This document shows, piece by piece, positions 9,033-17,408 of a stretch of 64,000 nucleotides of DNA. A program made the translations under genes and the position numbers. The DNA comes from Jiangella muralis (GTDB lineage Bacteria > Actinomycetota > Actinomycetes > Jiangellales > Jiangellaceae). Numbering within the stretch: position 1 is the first letter of the stretch; each line of letters opens with the position of its first letter. The stretch spans positions 1-64,000 of the forward strand of contig NZ_LFXL01000027.1 of the NCBI RefSeq assembly GCF_001270745.1, written 5' to 3'. The notes beneath the pieces were generated by a model, which made no database searches, was not told the origin of the DNA, and saw only the letters and a program-made list of their open reading frames with translations.

Positions 9033-9809
9033 TCAGTCCCCGTCCGCCGCGAGCCGGGAGGGCCGGGCCGCGAACGCGCGGACGAACTCCGCCGTCCGGC
9101 GCACTGCCGCCGCGACGATCTCCTCGCCCGCTTCGCGGCTGGCCAGGCGGGCGTCGCCGAACACGCCGTTGCGGGTGCGCGACGCGAACGAGCGCGGGAC
9201 GGTCACGGCGAACGGCTCGTAGTTGTCCTCGTAGGCGCCGTAGTCGTCGACGTGGTCGCCGGCCTCCAGCGCCTCCGGGCGGACCAGGTCCGCCGTCACG
9301 GCCAGCGCGACGCTGGTCTCCACCTCACAGGCGTGCCCCCAGCGGGCGGTCTGACGGTGCGCGGCGACGGCGTCCGCGGCCTGCGTCATCCAGAACGCCG
9401 ACGCGGCCTCGACGCCGTGCTCGTAGGTCAGCTCCGTCGTCAGGACGCCGAGCACGTTCTCGTTGCCGCGGTGCCCGTTGACGAACACGACCTTGCGCAG
9501 GCCGTGCGCACGCAGGCTCAGCACGACGTCGGTGAGCACCGCACGGAACGCGTCGGCACCGATGCTCAGCGTGCCCGGGAACGACAGGTGGTGCGCGGAC
9601 AGCCCGAACGGCAGTGCCGGCGTGACGACGGCCAGCGGCGCCACCTCGGCGGCGACGCGGCCGGCGATCTCCGCGGCGACCCGCCAGTCGATGCCCATGC
9701 CCAGGTTGGGGCCGTGCTGCTCGGTGGCGCCCACCGGGATCAGGGCCACCTTCGCCTCCGCCGCGAGCGCCGCGAACTCGGTGGTGGTCAGGTCGCTGAG
9801 CCGGGTCAT
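9033..9809 (-). CDS. Creatininase-family amidohydrolase
   Basis: Protein of 258 residues of the creatininase fold, a metal-dependent family that hydrolyses cyclic amides or related compounds. Metal-ligand pattern E30, H32, D41 in GATEQHGPNLGMGIDW; further family segments are SFPGTLSIG, VFVNGHRGNENVL and HACEVETSVAL, whose Glu is a likely ligand. Starts at the ATG that overlaps the DctQ stop (ATGA). Lying between dctQ and dctM makes a direct role with the imported compound likely. The substrate is not predictable: the family also includes inosose-type hydrolases and the mycofactocin maturase MftE. Confidence 0.85.
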   Translation of the reverse strand: MTRLSDLTTTEFAALAAEAKVALIPVGATEQHGPNLGMGIDWRVAAEIAGRVAAEVAPLAVVTPALPFGLSAHHLSFPGTLSIGADAFRAVLTDVVLSLRAHGLRKVVFVNGHRGNENVLGVLTTELTYEHGVEAASAFWMTQAADAVAAHRQTARWGHACEVETSVALAVTADLVRPEALEAGDHVDDYGAYEDNYEPFAVTVPRSFASRTRNGVFGDARLASREAGEEIVAAAVRRTAEFVRAFAARPSRLAADGD

Positions 9810-10345
9810 GCCGGGCTCCTCTCCAGGTCGGACTCGGGCACCGGCGGCGGGAAGCCGTGCGCGCGCAGCGGCATCGTCACGGCGGCGACGAGCAGCAGCA
9901 CGCCGGCCACCGGGATGGCGGCGTAGGCCCACGACGTGGGCACACCGAGCTGGACGTACGGGATGTGGTCACGGGCCTGCGCGACGGACAGGCCGGCGGC
10001 GGTGACGATCGCGAAGAAGCCGATCTCGGCCACCCGCAGCACGACCAGCAGCACCCGCAGCGGCCGGCCGGTGAGCTTGGAGTCCAGCCAGCCGGTCGTG
10101 ATGTGCTCGGCGAAGCAGTATGCCGCGACCGATCCGAGCATGACGGTCCAGAGCAGCAGCAGCTGGCTCAGGTCGGTCACCCACAGCCAGCCGTGCCCGA
10201 CCTGGCGGGCCACCATCTGGGCCAGGTTCACGACGAAGATCGCGAAGAAGGCGAGCCCGCCGGCCCACGCTGTCGCCCGGCCGAGGCCGGTGGCGACGGC
10301 GGCGAGTCGGCCCCCGGTCGCGCGCGGGCCGGCGGCGGGGGTCAC
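9806..10345 (-). CDS. dctQ: TRAP transporter small permease (DctQ)
   Basis: Small membrane subunit of the TRAP transporter, 179 residues with four predicted helices (about 22-45, 57-78, 97-118, 140-160). It keeps the Trp-rich pattern of the family (GHGWLWVTDLSQLLLLWTVM). GTG start overlapping the DctP stop by four bases (GTGA); the longer frame upstream is a shadow of dctP. Forms the membrane complex with DctM, encoded two genes downstream. Confidence 0.85.
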   Translation of the reverse strand: MTPAAGPRATGGRLAAVATGLGRATAWAGGLAFFAIFVVNLAQMVARQVGHGWLWVTDLSQLLLLWTVMLGSVAAYCFAEHITTGWLDSKLTGRPLRVLLVVLRVAEIGFFAIVTAAGLSVAQARDHIPYVQLGVPTSWAYAAIPVAGVLLLVAAVTMPLRAHGFPPPVPESDLERSPA

Positions 10346-11388
10346 GGCGCCTGCTCCTTCAGCTCGGCCACCTCGTCCAGCAGGCCTTCGGGCCACAGGT
10401 CGCCGTCGAACTGGCGGAACGTCTCCGCGACCGCGGCGCGGAACGCCTCGACGTCGGGCTGGACGACGGTGAGCGACTGCTCGAGCGAGGCCATCGCCTC
10501 GTCCATCTGCTTCTGCACCTCGGCGGTGTCCAGCTCGCCGGCCTCGTGCGCGGCGTCGACGACGACGTCCTTGTCGTCCTGGCACAGGCCCTGCCACCAC
10601 TCGTCGGACACGTACCAGGACCGCGCGTCGCGGATGTAGTCCGTCGGCATGTAGTAGTCCTGCACCTCGTCGAGGCTCTGGTTGACGATGGTGATGGAGC
10701 CGTTCTCCTGCGCGTCGACGACGCCCTGGCGCAGCGCCAGGTACAGGTCGGCCAGCGGGACGACCTGCGGCTCGGCGCCGAGCGCCCGGGCGAACGCCTG
10801 CGGCATCGGCGCCTCGGCGATGCGCAGCTTCAGGCCCTCCATGTCCGCCGGCGTCTCGATCGGCCGGTTCGCGGACAGCGCCCGCGGCTCCGCGTCGCCC
10901 TCGATCGCGACGACGCGGACGCCGGTGGCCTCGGCCGCCTCGTCCAGCAGCTCGCCGAACCGGTCGGTGCGCAGCACCCCGAGCAGCTGGTCGTAGCTGT
11001 CCCACAGGAACGGGACGCTGGTGATGGTGAACGCCGAGGCGCCCTCCAGCGTCGGGTAGATGCTGATGCCCTCGTAGAACAGGTCGACCTCCTGGCCGGC
11101 GCTGAGCCCGGCGAAGATGTCGTTGACGCCGCCGATCTGGCTGTTCGGGAACACCCGGACGGTCAGCCGGCCGTCGGTGCCCTCGTCGACCAGCTCGGCG
11201 AACTTCTCCGCGGCCAGCGTGGCCGGGTCGGACTCGGCCCGGATCGTGGCCAGCCGCAGCTCCTGGTCGGTGCACTCCGCGGCGTCGCCGCCGCTGCCGC
11301 CGTCATCGCCGGTGACGAAGCCGCAGCCGGACGCGGCGGCGACGCAGAGGGCGGCGATGAGGGTGGTGCGCGTCTTCATGCGGGTCAT
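10342..11388 (-). CDS. dctP: TRAP transporter solute-binding lipoprotein (DctP)
   Basis: Extracytoplasmic ligand-binding subunit of 348 residues with a lipoprotein signal (ASG-C22). DctP-family features: a segment near 135-175 with the conserved Arg that pairs with ligand carboxylates (MEGLKLRIAEAPM), and PLADLYLALRQGVVDAQENG. The ligand is therefore probably an organic acid. Of two in-frame ATGs I take 11388, which has GGGAGG at the right distance; the other, at 11379, is too far from it. The ATG overlaps the stop of the RidA gene. Confidence 0.9.
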   Translation of the reverse strand: MTRMKTRTTLIAALCVAAASGCGFVTGDDGGSGGDAAECTDQELRLATIRAESDPATLAAEKFAELVDEGTDGRLTVRVFPNSQIGGVNDIFAGLSAGQEVDLFYEGISIYPTLEGASAFTITSVPFLWDSYDQLLGVLRTDRFGELLDEAAEATGVRVVAIEGDAEPRALSANRPIETPADMEGLKLRIAEAPMPQAFARALGAEPQVVPLADLYLALRQGVVDAQENGSITIVNQSLDEVQDYYMPTDYIRDARSWYVSDEWWQGLCQDDKDVVVDAAHEAGELDTAEVQKQMDEAMASLEQSLTVVQPDVEAFRAAVAETFRQFDGDLWPEGLLDEVAELKEQAP

Positions 11389-11864
11389 GCGGTGCCTCCC
11401 GAGGTGACGGCGAGGATGAACTCGATCTCGACGGGTGAGCGGCGCGGCAGGGCCGCCACGCCGACGGCGGACCGGGCGTGCCTGCCGCGGTCGCCGAAGA
11501 TCTGGCCGATCAGCTCGCTGGCGCCGTCGATGACGCGCGGCTGGTCGTGGAAGTCGGGAGTGCCGGCGACGAAGCCGGTGACCCGGAGCACGCGGCCGAT
11601 CCGGTCGAGGCCGCCGACGTGCTCGGCCGCGCAGGCCAGGCCCTGCAACACGCAGATGCGGGCGGCCCGCTTGGCGGTGTCGAGGTCGACGTCGTCGCCG
11701 AGCCGGCCGGTGATGCGGACCTCGCCGTTCTCCTTGGGCAGCTGGCCGCTGACGTACAGGACGCCCGCGTGCTCGGTGACCGGCACGTAGTCGAAGCTGG
11801 GCGTGGCCGCCGGCGGCAGCTCCAGGCCGAGCTCGCGCAGTCGGGCGGTGGGGCTGTCGGTCAC
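11385..11864 (-). CDS. RidA/YjgF-family protein
   Basis: 159-residue member of the RidA (YjgF/YER057c) family, usually small trimeric enzymes that hydrolyse reactive enamine/imine intermediates to 2-oxo acids. Visible features are GVLYVSGQLP, the helix-rich middle, and the C-terminal VGVAALPRRSPVEIEFILAV, where the family has its catalytic or ligand Arg and Glu. GTG start overlapping the epimerase stop (GTGA). Its presence suggests that the pathway makes an enamine or imine, which fits a nitrogen-bearing substrate (inference). Confidence 0.87.
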   Translation of the reverse strand: MTDSPTARLRELGLELPPAATPSFDYVPVTEHAGVLYVSGQLPKENGEVRITGRLGDDVDLDTAKRAARICVLQGLACAAEHVGGLDRIGRVLRVTGFVAGTPDFHDQPRVIDGASELIGQIFGDRGRHARSAVGVAALPRRSPVEIEFILAVTSGGTA

Positions 11865-12826
11865 AGGTCCTCCTCGGTGTCGGGCGACAGGCGCGCCGCG
11901 TAGTCCGCCGCACCGGAGGCGGCGGTGCCGTACCGGGGCGAGAAGCCCAGTTCGGCGCGGATGCGGCGGTCGTCCATCAGGGGCAGGTCGGGTGCGCCGT
12001 CCGGGATCTCGACGACGGTGGCGCCGGCGCGGCCGGTCGTGCTCGCGGCCACGATGGCCCGGACCAGTTCGGCCAGGCCGCCGCGGTGGCCGACGACGTT
12101 GTAGAGCGGGCTGGGCGGGTCGGTCTCGACACCGGCCAGCAGGGCGGCCGCGGCGTCGTCGACGTGGATCCAGTCGGCGGTCCCGGTCCAGGCCTCGATG
12201 CGGGCCGGGCGTCCGGCGACGAGGTCGTCGAGGAACCGGACCAGCGTCTCCTGGCTGCCGCCGTACCAGCGACCCGGCCCGTAGACCAGCGGCAGCCGGA
12301 GTCCCGCGACGGGCAGGCCGAGGTCGGTGGCCAGCACCCGGGCCAGCTGCTCGGCGCCGACCTTGGTGGCGCCGTAGACGAGGTCGGGCGTCAGCGCGGC
12401 GTCCTCGCCGACGGCGCCGCGGCCGGCGGCCGGTCCGTAGACGGTGCTGCTGCTGGACCAGCACAGCCGCCGGACCCCGTGCGCGGACGCGGACTCGATG
12501 ACGTTGGCCAGGCCGCGCACGTTCACGTCGACGGCCAGCGCCGGACGCTGCCGGGCGCCGGCGGCCAGGCCCGACGCGCCGACGCCGAACGCGGCGAGGT
12601 GGACGATCGCGTCCGGCCGGGTGGTGGCCAGGACGGCGTCGACGGCGGCGCGGTCGGTGACGTCGAGGACGGTGTGCCCGACGCCGCCGGGCAGGTCCGG
12701 CAGCGCCGGGCCGCCGGGCGTGTCGTGGCCGGTGACGACCACACGCCGGCCCGCGGCGACGGCGGCACGGGCGACCGCGGCGCCGATGAACCCGGTGCCG
12801 CCGACGACGAGCAGGGTGCCGGTCAT
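11861..12826 (-). CDS. NAD-dependent epimerase/dehydratase (extended SDR)
   Basis: Extended short-chain dehydrogenase/epimerase of 321 residues. Rossmann motif GGTGFIG at 9-15, a Ser-rich segment SSSSTVYGP, and YGATK as the YxxxK catalytic pair near 160. Members oxidise or epimerise sugars or sugar acids using bound NAD. The ATG overlaps the stop of the enolase-superfamily gene (ATGA). Within the operon it may act as the sugar or lactone dehydrogenase step; the substrate is unknown. Confidence 0.87.
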   Translation of the reverse strand: MTGTLLVVGGTGFIGAAVARAAVAAGRRVVVTGHDTPGGPALPDLPGGVGHTVLDVTDRAAVDAVLATTRPDAIVHLAAFGVGASGLAAGARQRPALAVDVNVRGLANVIESASAHGVRRLCWSSSSTVYGPAAGRGAVGEDAALTPDLVYGATKVGAEQLARVLATDLGLPVAGLRLPLVYGPGRWYGGSQETLVRFLDDLVAGRPARIEAWTGTADWIHVDDAAAALLAGVETDPPSPLYNVVGHRGGLAELVRAIVAASTTGRAGATVVEIPDGAPDLPLMDDRRIRAELGFSPRYGTAASGAADYAARLSPDTEEDL

Positions 12827-13968
12827 CGGTCCACCCGCAGCCGGTCGAGGGCGTCCTCGTCGATCTCGATGCCGAGGCCGGGGCCGTCCGGGACCACCAC
12901 GGCGCCGTCGGTGAGCGTGAACGGGCGCGTCGCCAGCTCGTCGCGCAGCGCGTTGCGGCCGCGATCGTGCTCCAGCCACAGCGGCTCGGCGGGGTGGTCG
13001 ACGTGCGGGTAGTCCGGGACGGCGGCGAGCAGCTGCACCGACGCGGCCTGCGCGACGACGCCGCCCCACACGTGCGGCGAGAACCGCACGTTCCACGTCT
13101 GCGCCAGGTGCGCGATGACCCGCGCCTCGCCCAGCCCGCCGCACTTGGACACGTCCGGCTGCACGACGTCGACCAGCCGCTCGGCGATGAGGTCACGGAA
13201 CCCGTAGCGGGTGTACACCGCCTCGCCGGCGGCCAACGGGACGCCGCAGCCGCGCAGCAGCGCCCAGCCGCTGCGGTCGTCCGGCGACACCGGCTCCTCG
13301 ATCCAGCCGGGCGCGAACTCGCGCAGCCGGTCGATCGAGCGACGTGCCTGGTCGGCGGTGTAGTTGCCGTTGAAGTCGAGCAGGATCGCGGCGTCCGGGC
13401 CGAGGATCTCGCGGGCGGTGCGCGCGCGGGCGACGTCGCTGTCGAAGCCGAGGCCGAGCTTGATCTTCACGCCGGTGTAGCCGTCGGCGGCCAGCGCGCG
13501 CAGCCCGTCGGCGAACCGGCCGTGGTCGTTGTCGCGGGTCACGTAGCCGGCCGACGCGTACGGCGTCAGGCGGTCCCGGGTGCGGCCGCCGAGCAGCACG
13601 TGCACCGGGACGCCGAGCGTCCGGCCGAGCGCGTCCCACATCGCGATGTCGATGGCGCCGGCCGCGGCGATGTGGTGGCCGCCGCTGGAGTGGTGGTAGC
13701 CCTGGTTGAACAGCCGGGTCAGCCAGCTGCCCGACGGCTCCAGCCGCGCGCCCGCCAGCCCGCCGGCCAGCTCGTCGATCAGCACCGCGGTGGCGCGCGA
13801 CGAGCCCCACGCCTCGCCCCAGCCGACCACGCCGTCGGTGGTCTCCAGCCGCACCAGCGTCGCGGCGCGGGCCTGGACCAGCCCGCGGGCCGAGCCGTAG
13901 GCGTCGTCGGGCGCGAAGACGTCGCGCACCGCGACCGCCTCGATGCGAGCGATCTGCGGAACGGTCAT
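12823..13968 (-). CDS. Enolase-superfamily (mandelate racemase-like) enzyme
   Basis: Two-domain enzyme of 381 residues that abstracts a proton next to a carboxylate. The barrel shows KxK at K168/K170 (GVKIKLGLG), metal ligands D198 (LLDFNG), E224 (WIEEPVSP) and E249 (AAGEAVY), and a likely D272/H299 pair (VVQPDVSKCGG, SPHVWGG). This is the mandelate racemase subgroup, most often sugar-acid dehydratases or cycloisomerases. Start ATG overlaps the ThDP-enzyme stop. A dehydration that makes a 2-keto-3-deoxy acid for a neighbouring enzyme is plausible but not shown. Confidence 0.9.
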   Translation of the reverse strand: MTVPQIARIEAVAVRDVFAPDDAYGSARGLVQARAATLVRLETTDGVVGWGEAWGSSRATAVLIDELAGGLAGARLEPSGSWLTRLFNQGYHHSSGGHHIAAAGAIDIAMWDALGRTLGVPVHVLLGGRTRDRLTPYASAGYVTRDNDHGRFADGLRALAADGYTGVKIKLGLGFDSDVARARTAREILGPDAAILLDFNGNYTADQARRSIDRLREFAPGWIEEPVSPDDRSGWALLRGCGVPLAAGEAVYTRYGFRDLIAERLVDVVQPDVSKCGGLGEARVIAHLAQTWNVRFSPHVWGGVVAQAASVQLLAAVPDYPHVDHPAEPLWLEHDRGRNALRDELATRPFTLTDGAVVVPDGPGLGIEIDEDALDRLRVDR

Positions 13969-15611
13969 GCGCGGGCTCCCATCAGGCCGGACAGCCGGGC
14001 GGCCGGCGTCAGCACGTCGGAGTCGGTGCGGACCACGAGGACCCGTGGCCCGGCCTCGCGGCGCAGTTCGGCCAGCGCGTCGTCGAGCTGGCCGGTGTCG
14101 GTGACGGTGCGCGCGGCGGCGCCCAGCGACCGGGCGAAGCCGGCGAGGTCGACCGGGCCGATGTCGACGCCGCCGGTGCGGCGCAGCTCCCGGGCCTGGT
14201 GCATCGCGATGGTCCCGTAGAGCAGGTTCTGGAAGACGACGACGGTCGGCTCGACCCCGTAGCGGGCGGCGGTCTCCAGTTCCTGCCCCGTCATGAGGAA
14301 GCCGCCGTCGCCGGCCAGCGCGAGGACCGTGCTGTGTCGCTGCGCGAGCGCGGCGCCGATGGCCGCCGGGACCGCGTAGCCCATCGCGCCGGAGATCGGG
14401 GCGAGCTGCGTGCGCGGCCGCTCGAACCGCCAGTACCGGTGCCCGAAGACGGAGAAGTTGCCCGCGTCGCTGGTGACGACGGTGTCGTCGCCGAAGCCGC
14501 GGCGCAGCGCGGCCATGACGTCGGCCGGGTGGACGCCGCCGGTGGCCTCGTCGTGCGGCGCCGCCGGGTCGCTGAACGCGAGGTAGCGGTCGTGGGCGTC
14601 GCCCCAGTCCCGGGTGGCCGCCGGGTCGCCGTCAGCCTGCTCGATCAGGGCGGCGGCGAAGGCGCGCACGTCGGCGACGACGCCCAGCTCCAGCGGGACG
14701 ACGCTGCCGAGGGTGTCCGGCTGGGCGTCGACCTGGATGACCTTCGTCTCGCCGGCCGGCAGCGCGTACGTCTGCGTCGTCACCTCGTCCAGCCGGCTGC
14801 CCAGCACCAGCACGACGTCGGCCGCGCGCAGCGGCTCGAGCAGCTCGGGCGCCGTCCCCAGCGTCAGGTGGCCGAGGTAATGCGGGTGGCCGTTCGGGAA
14901 GGTGTCCTGGCGGCGGAACGCCGTGTAGACGCCGAGCCCGTACCGCTCGGCCAGCCCCGTCAGCACCTCGTGGCCGTCCTGCGCGCCCTCGCCGAGGATG
15001 GCGACCGGGCGGGCGGCCCGCTCCAGCAAGCCGGCCGCCGCCGCGACCTCGTCCGGGCCCGGCTGCGGCCGGGGCCGCTCCAGCACCCGGCGTCCGGCCG
15101 GCCGTCCCGGTTGTCCGAGTAGGTCAGACGGGAAGGCCACCACCGCCGGACCCGGCCGGCCGGACGTCGTCATCGCCAACGCCCGCGCGACGACGTCGGC
15201 GGCGCGGTCGGCACGCTGCACCGTCGCCCCGAACGTCGACAGCTGGGCGAAGAACCCCGGCAGGTCGACCTCCTGGAAGGCCTCCTTGCCGAGGTGGTCG
15301 GTCTCGACCTGGCCGAGCAGCACCAGCATCGGCGTCGAGTCCTGGTGCGCGGTGTGCACGCCGATCGCGAGGTTCGTCGCGCCGACGGCCCGGGTCGCCA
15401 TCGCGACCGCCGGGCGCCCCGTCAGCTTCCCCTCCGCCTCGGCCATGAACGCCGCGCCGGACTCGTGCCGCGTCGAGATCAGCTCCAGCTCCGGGCGCCG
15501 CACGACCTCGTCGATCAGCTCCAGGAAGCTCTCGCCGGGGACGGTGTAGAACCGCCGCACCCCAGCCTCGGCCAGGAGGTCGACCGTCGCGGCCGCCGCT
15601 GTCGTCGTCAC
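13965..15611 (-). CDS. ThDP-dependent enzyme, acetolactate synthase-like
   Basis: 548-residue three-domain enzyme using thiamin diphosphate. The cofactor-activating Glu is E50 (STRHESGAAF). The C-terminal domain has the ThDP/Mg motif starting with GDGGF near residue 434 and ending in FQN. The middle domain keeps an acetolactate-synthase-like fold, but there is no small-subunit gene nearby, so a biosynthetic acetolactate synthase is unlikely. Decarboxylation, C-C cleavage or hydrolysis of a diketone are all possible for this family. GTG start overlaps the regulator stop (GTGA). Second gene of the operon. Confidence 0.88.
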   Translation of the reverse strand: MTTTAAAATVDLLAEAGVRRFYTVPGESFLELIDEVVRRPELELISTRHESGAAFMAEAEGKLTGRPAVAMATRAVGATNLAIGVHTAHQDSTPMLVLLGQVETDHLGKEAFQEVDLPGFFAQLSTFGATVQRADRAADVVARALAMTTSGRPGPAVVAFPSDLLGQPGRPAGRRVLERPRPQPGPDEVAAAAGLLERAARPVAILGEGAQDGHEVLTGLAERYGLGVYTAFRRQDTFPNGHPHYLGHLTLGTAPELLEPLRAADVVLVLGSRLDEVTTQTYALPAGETKVIQVDAQPDTLGSVVPLELGVVADVRAFAAALIEQADGDPAATRDWGDAHDRYLAFSDPAAPHDEATGGVHPADVMAALRRGFGDDTVVTSDAGNFSVFGHRYWRFERPRTQLAPISGAMGYAVPAAIGAALAQRHSTVLALAGDGGFLMTGQELETAARYGVEPTVVVFQNLLYGTIAMHQARELRRTGGVDIGPVDLAGFARSLGAAARTVTDTGQLDDALAELRREAGPRVLVVRTDSDVLTPAARLSGLMGARA

Positions 15612-16279
15612 AGCTGCTCCCCCTCGGGCCGCTGCAGGCGGCGGAAGACGTTCTCGACGTGCGCGGCGGCCTCTCGGAGGAGGGCGGGCCCGTCCCGGGT
15701 GACGAGCGCGGCGAAGATCGCGTGGTGCTCGGCCTGCGCCTCGCGCGCCTCCCCGACCGAGCGACCCTGGTAGTGGCGGGCGACCTGCACGTGCACCTTC
15801 AGGTCGTCGAACGCGTCGAGCAGGAACATGTTCCCGCCCGCGGCGACGGTGGCCCGGTGGAACTGCGCGTCGAGCTCGTTGAACGCCTGGATGTCCAGCT
15901 CCGGCGCCCCCGCGACGCCGTCCAGCTTCTCCACGATCTGCCGCAGCTCATCGATCGTCTCGTCGTCGAGGTGGTCGACGGCCGTGCGCAGCGCGCCCTG
16001 CTCGATCACCCCCCGGGCGTCGAACAACTGCCGCAGCTCGCCCTCGTCGAGCAGGTCCGTGACGCGGAAGCCCTTGTACGCCTCGACGCTCACCAGGCGC
16101 TCGGAGACGAGCCGGTTCAACGCCTCCCGGATCGGCGTGTGGCTGACGTCGAGCAGCGCGGACAGCCGCTCCATGGTCAGCCGCTGGCCGGGCGCCAGCC
16201 GGTGATCGATGATCTGCGCCCTGAGCATCTCGTAAGCCCGGTCGCTGAGCGCATCCCTGGAGACCTTCCCGCCAATCAT
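15608..16279 (-). CDS. GntR/FadR-family regulator (FCD domain)
   Basis: 223-residue regulator with an N-terminal winged helix (DRAYEMLRAQIIDHRLAPGQ, SHTPIREALNRL) and an all-helical C-terminal FCD ligand-binding domain with His/Asp residues suited to metal binding (DAQFHRA, EHHAIF). It heads the nine-gene operon and likely represses it until a pathway carboxylate binds. I choose the ATG at 16279: the TTG further up, at 16315, lies inside the -35 box. A perfect palindrome touches the start codon, so the mRNA is probably leaderless and autoregulated. Confidence 0.88.
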   Translation of the reverse strand: MIGGKVSRDALSDRAYEMLRAQIIDHRLAPGQRLTMERLSALLDVSHTPIREALNRLVSERLVSVEAYKGFRVTDLLDEGELRQLFDARGVIEQGALRTAVDHLDDETIDELRQIVEKLDGVAGAPELDIQAFNELDAQFHRATVAAGGNMFLLDAFDDLKVHVQVARHYQGRSVGEAREAQAEHHAIFAALVTRDGPALLREAAAHVENVFRRLQRPEGEQL

Positions 16280-16315
16280 GGATTTTATAAAATCTATCGT
16301 TTGGCGGATTGTCAA
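16280..16315 (-). promoter_or_regulatory. Leaderless promoter and palindromic operator of the TRAP operon
   Basis: Reading the minus strand: TTGACA (16315-16310), 18 bases, TTTATA (16291-16286), six bases, then the ATG at 16279. The perfect 14-bp palindrome GATTTTATAAAATC (16281-16294) covers the -10 box, an AT-rich island in a GC-rich region. A FadR-type repressor bound here would block transcription of all nine genes. Confidence 0.7.
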
Positions 16316-16435
16316 GGGGTGGAGCGAGAACGGGGCGGCTTCGCTGCGACGTCAGGCCACGGCGGCAGAGGGATGTGTGCACCACACAGGAGAACCGGTA
16401 TGCTCGGCGTCGTGCCGCCTCTGTGGGCGGCATCT

Positions 16436-16509
16436 GCGGATGTAGTTCAATGGTAGAACTCCAGCTTCCCAAGCTGATAACGCGGGTTCGATTCCCGTCA
16501 TCCGCTCCA
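16436..16509 (+). tRNA. tRNA-Gly (anticodon CCC)
   Basis: Full cloverleaf: the acceptor arm GCGGATG pairs with CATCCGC, the anticodon loop is TTCCCAA with CCC at 16468-16470, the T-loop GGTTCGATTCC is present, and CCA is encoded at 16507-16509. A possible -10 box TATGCT lies at 16399-16404. CCC reads GGG glycine codons. Confidence 0.95.
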
Positions 16510-16582
16510 CCAGCACCACAACCGGGCACCGGCCAGCTGATCGCCGACCTGATCATCCTCGCCGAGCAGGCAGGAGCCGCTG

Positions 16583-17395
16583 ATGTCGTGGCGGAACCGT
16601 AGCGGCCATGGCTCGAAGGCCGGCGCCCCCACCACGTTCGTCGACCGTGTGCGCGCTGACGGCGTGGTGGTCCGGCTGGAATCGCGCTTCCATCGCAAGC
16701 ACCAAGGGCCGGTCGCCGGGTCCACGTGGTGGGCGCCTCGGGCCCGCGGCTGGTGGATCGCCGTGCTGTTCGCCATCGGGTCGGCGCTGTTCGCGGTCGG
16801 GTCGGTGCCCGGATACGGCAGCGCCGTCGGTGCCCGGTGGGACACCGTCACCTTCTTCGTCGGCTCCCTGTTCTTCACGTCGGCCTCGTTTCTGTCCTAC
16901 CGGGAGGCGGTCGACGCCGACCCGCAGGCGCACCGACGATTCTTCGTCTACCAGCCCGGGCGGATCGACTGGTGGGCCACCGCCGTTCAGCTGGCCGGGA
17001 CGCTGTACTTCAACGTCAGCACGGGGGTCGCCATGGCGGACAACCTGTCCGCCGAGACCGCGCACCAGCACCTCTGGCGCCCCGACGCGATCGGCTCGGT
17101 CTGCTTCCTGGTCGCCAGTTTCCTGACCTGGTACGAGGTCTGCCACGGCTGGGCTGCCTGGCGTCCGCGGTCGTGGTCCTGGTGGATCACGCTGACCAAC
17201 CTGGTCGGTTCGATCTCGTTCGGTATCTCCGCCGTAGCGGGCTACATCGACCCGATCACCGGCCAGGTGCACGACGTGTCGCGGGCCAACACGCAGACCT
17301 TCATCGGCGCGGTGTGTTTCCTCGTCGGCGCTGTGCTGTTGCTACCCGAACGGACCAAGGAACCCGCCGAGCAGGTGACGGCGCCTGGCGACTGA
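16583..17395 (+). CDS. Integral membrane protein, YrhK-like
   Basis: 270-residue protein with about six hydrophobic helices after a basic N-terminus of roughly 50 residues. Segments such as GSALFAVGSVP, FFVGSLFFTSASFLSYREAV and IGAVCFLVGAVLLLPE recall YrhK-type small membrane repeats, and the three helix pairs look like an internal repetition. No catalytic or transport motif is recognised, so the function is unknown. It stands alone after tRNA-Gly and its end faces a convergent acetyltransferase gene. Confidence 0.7.
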   Translation: MSWRNRSGHGSKAGAPTTFVDRVRADGVVVRLESRFHRKHQGPVAGSTWWAPRARGWWIAVLFAIGSALFAVGSVPGYGSAVGARWDTVTFFVGSLFFTSASFLSYREAVDADPQAHRRFFVYQPGRIDWWATAVQLAGTLYFNVSTGVAMADNLSAETAHQHLWRPDAIGSVCFLVASFLTWYEVCHGWAAWRPRSWSWWITLTNLVGSISFGISAVAGYIDPITGQVHDVSRANTQTFIGAVCFLVGAVLLLPERTKEPAEQVTAPGD

Positions 17396-17408
17396 GCCCA
17401 GCCGGCCT

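Noticed and set aside
7956-9926. A 656-residue open frame on the plus strand opposite dctM and the creatininase gene
   Set aside because: Only Arg/Asp/His-rich shadow sequence; the minus strand encodes clear families throughout.
13965-15611. Acetolactate synthase of branched amino acid synthesis
   Set aside because: No ilvN-type small subunit or ilvC nearby, and the context is a transporter-linked catabolic operon.
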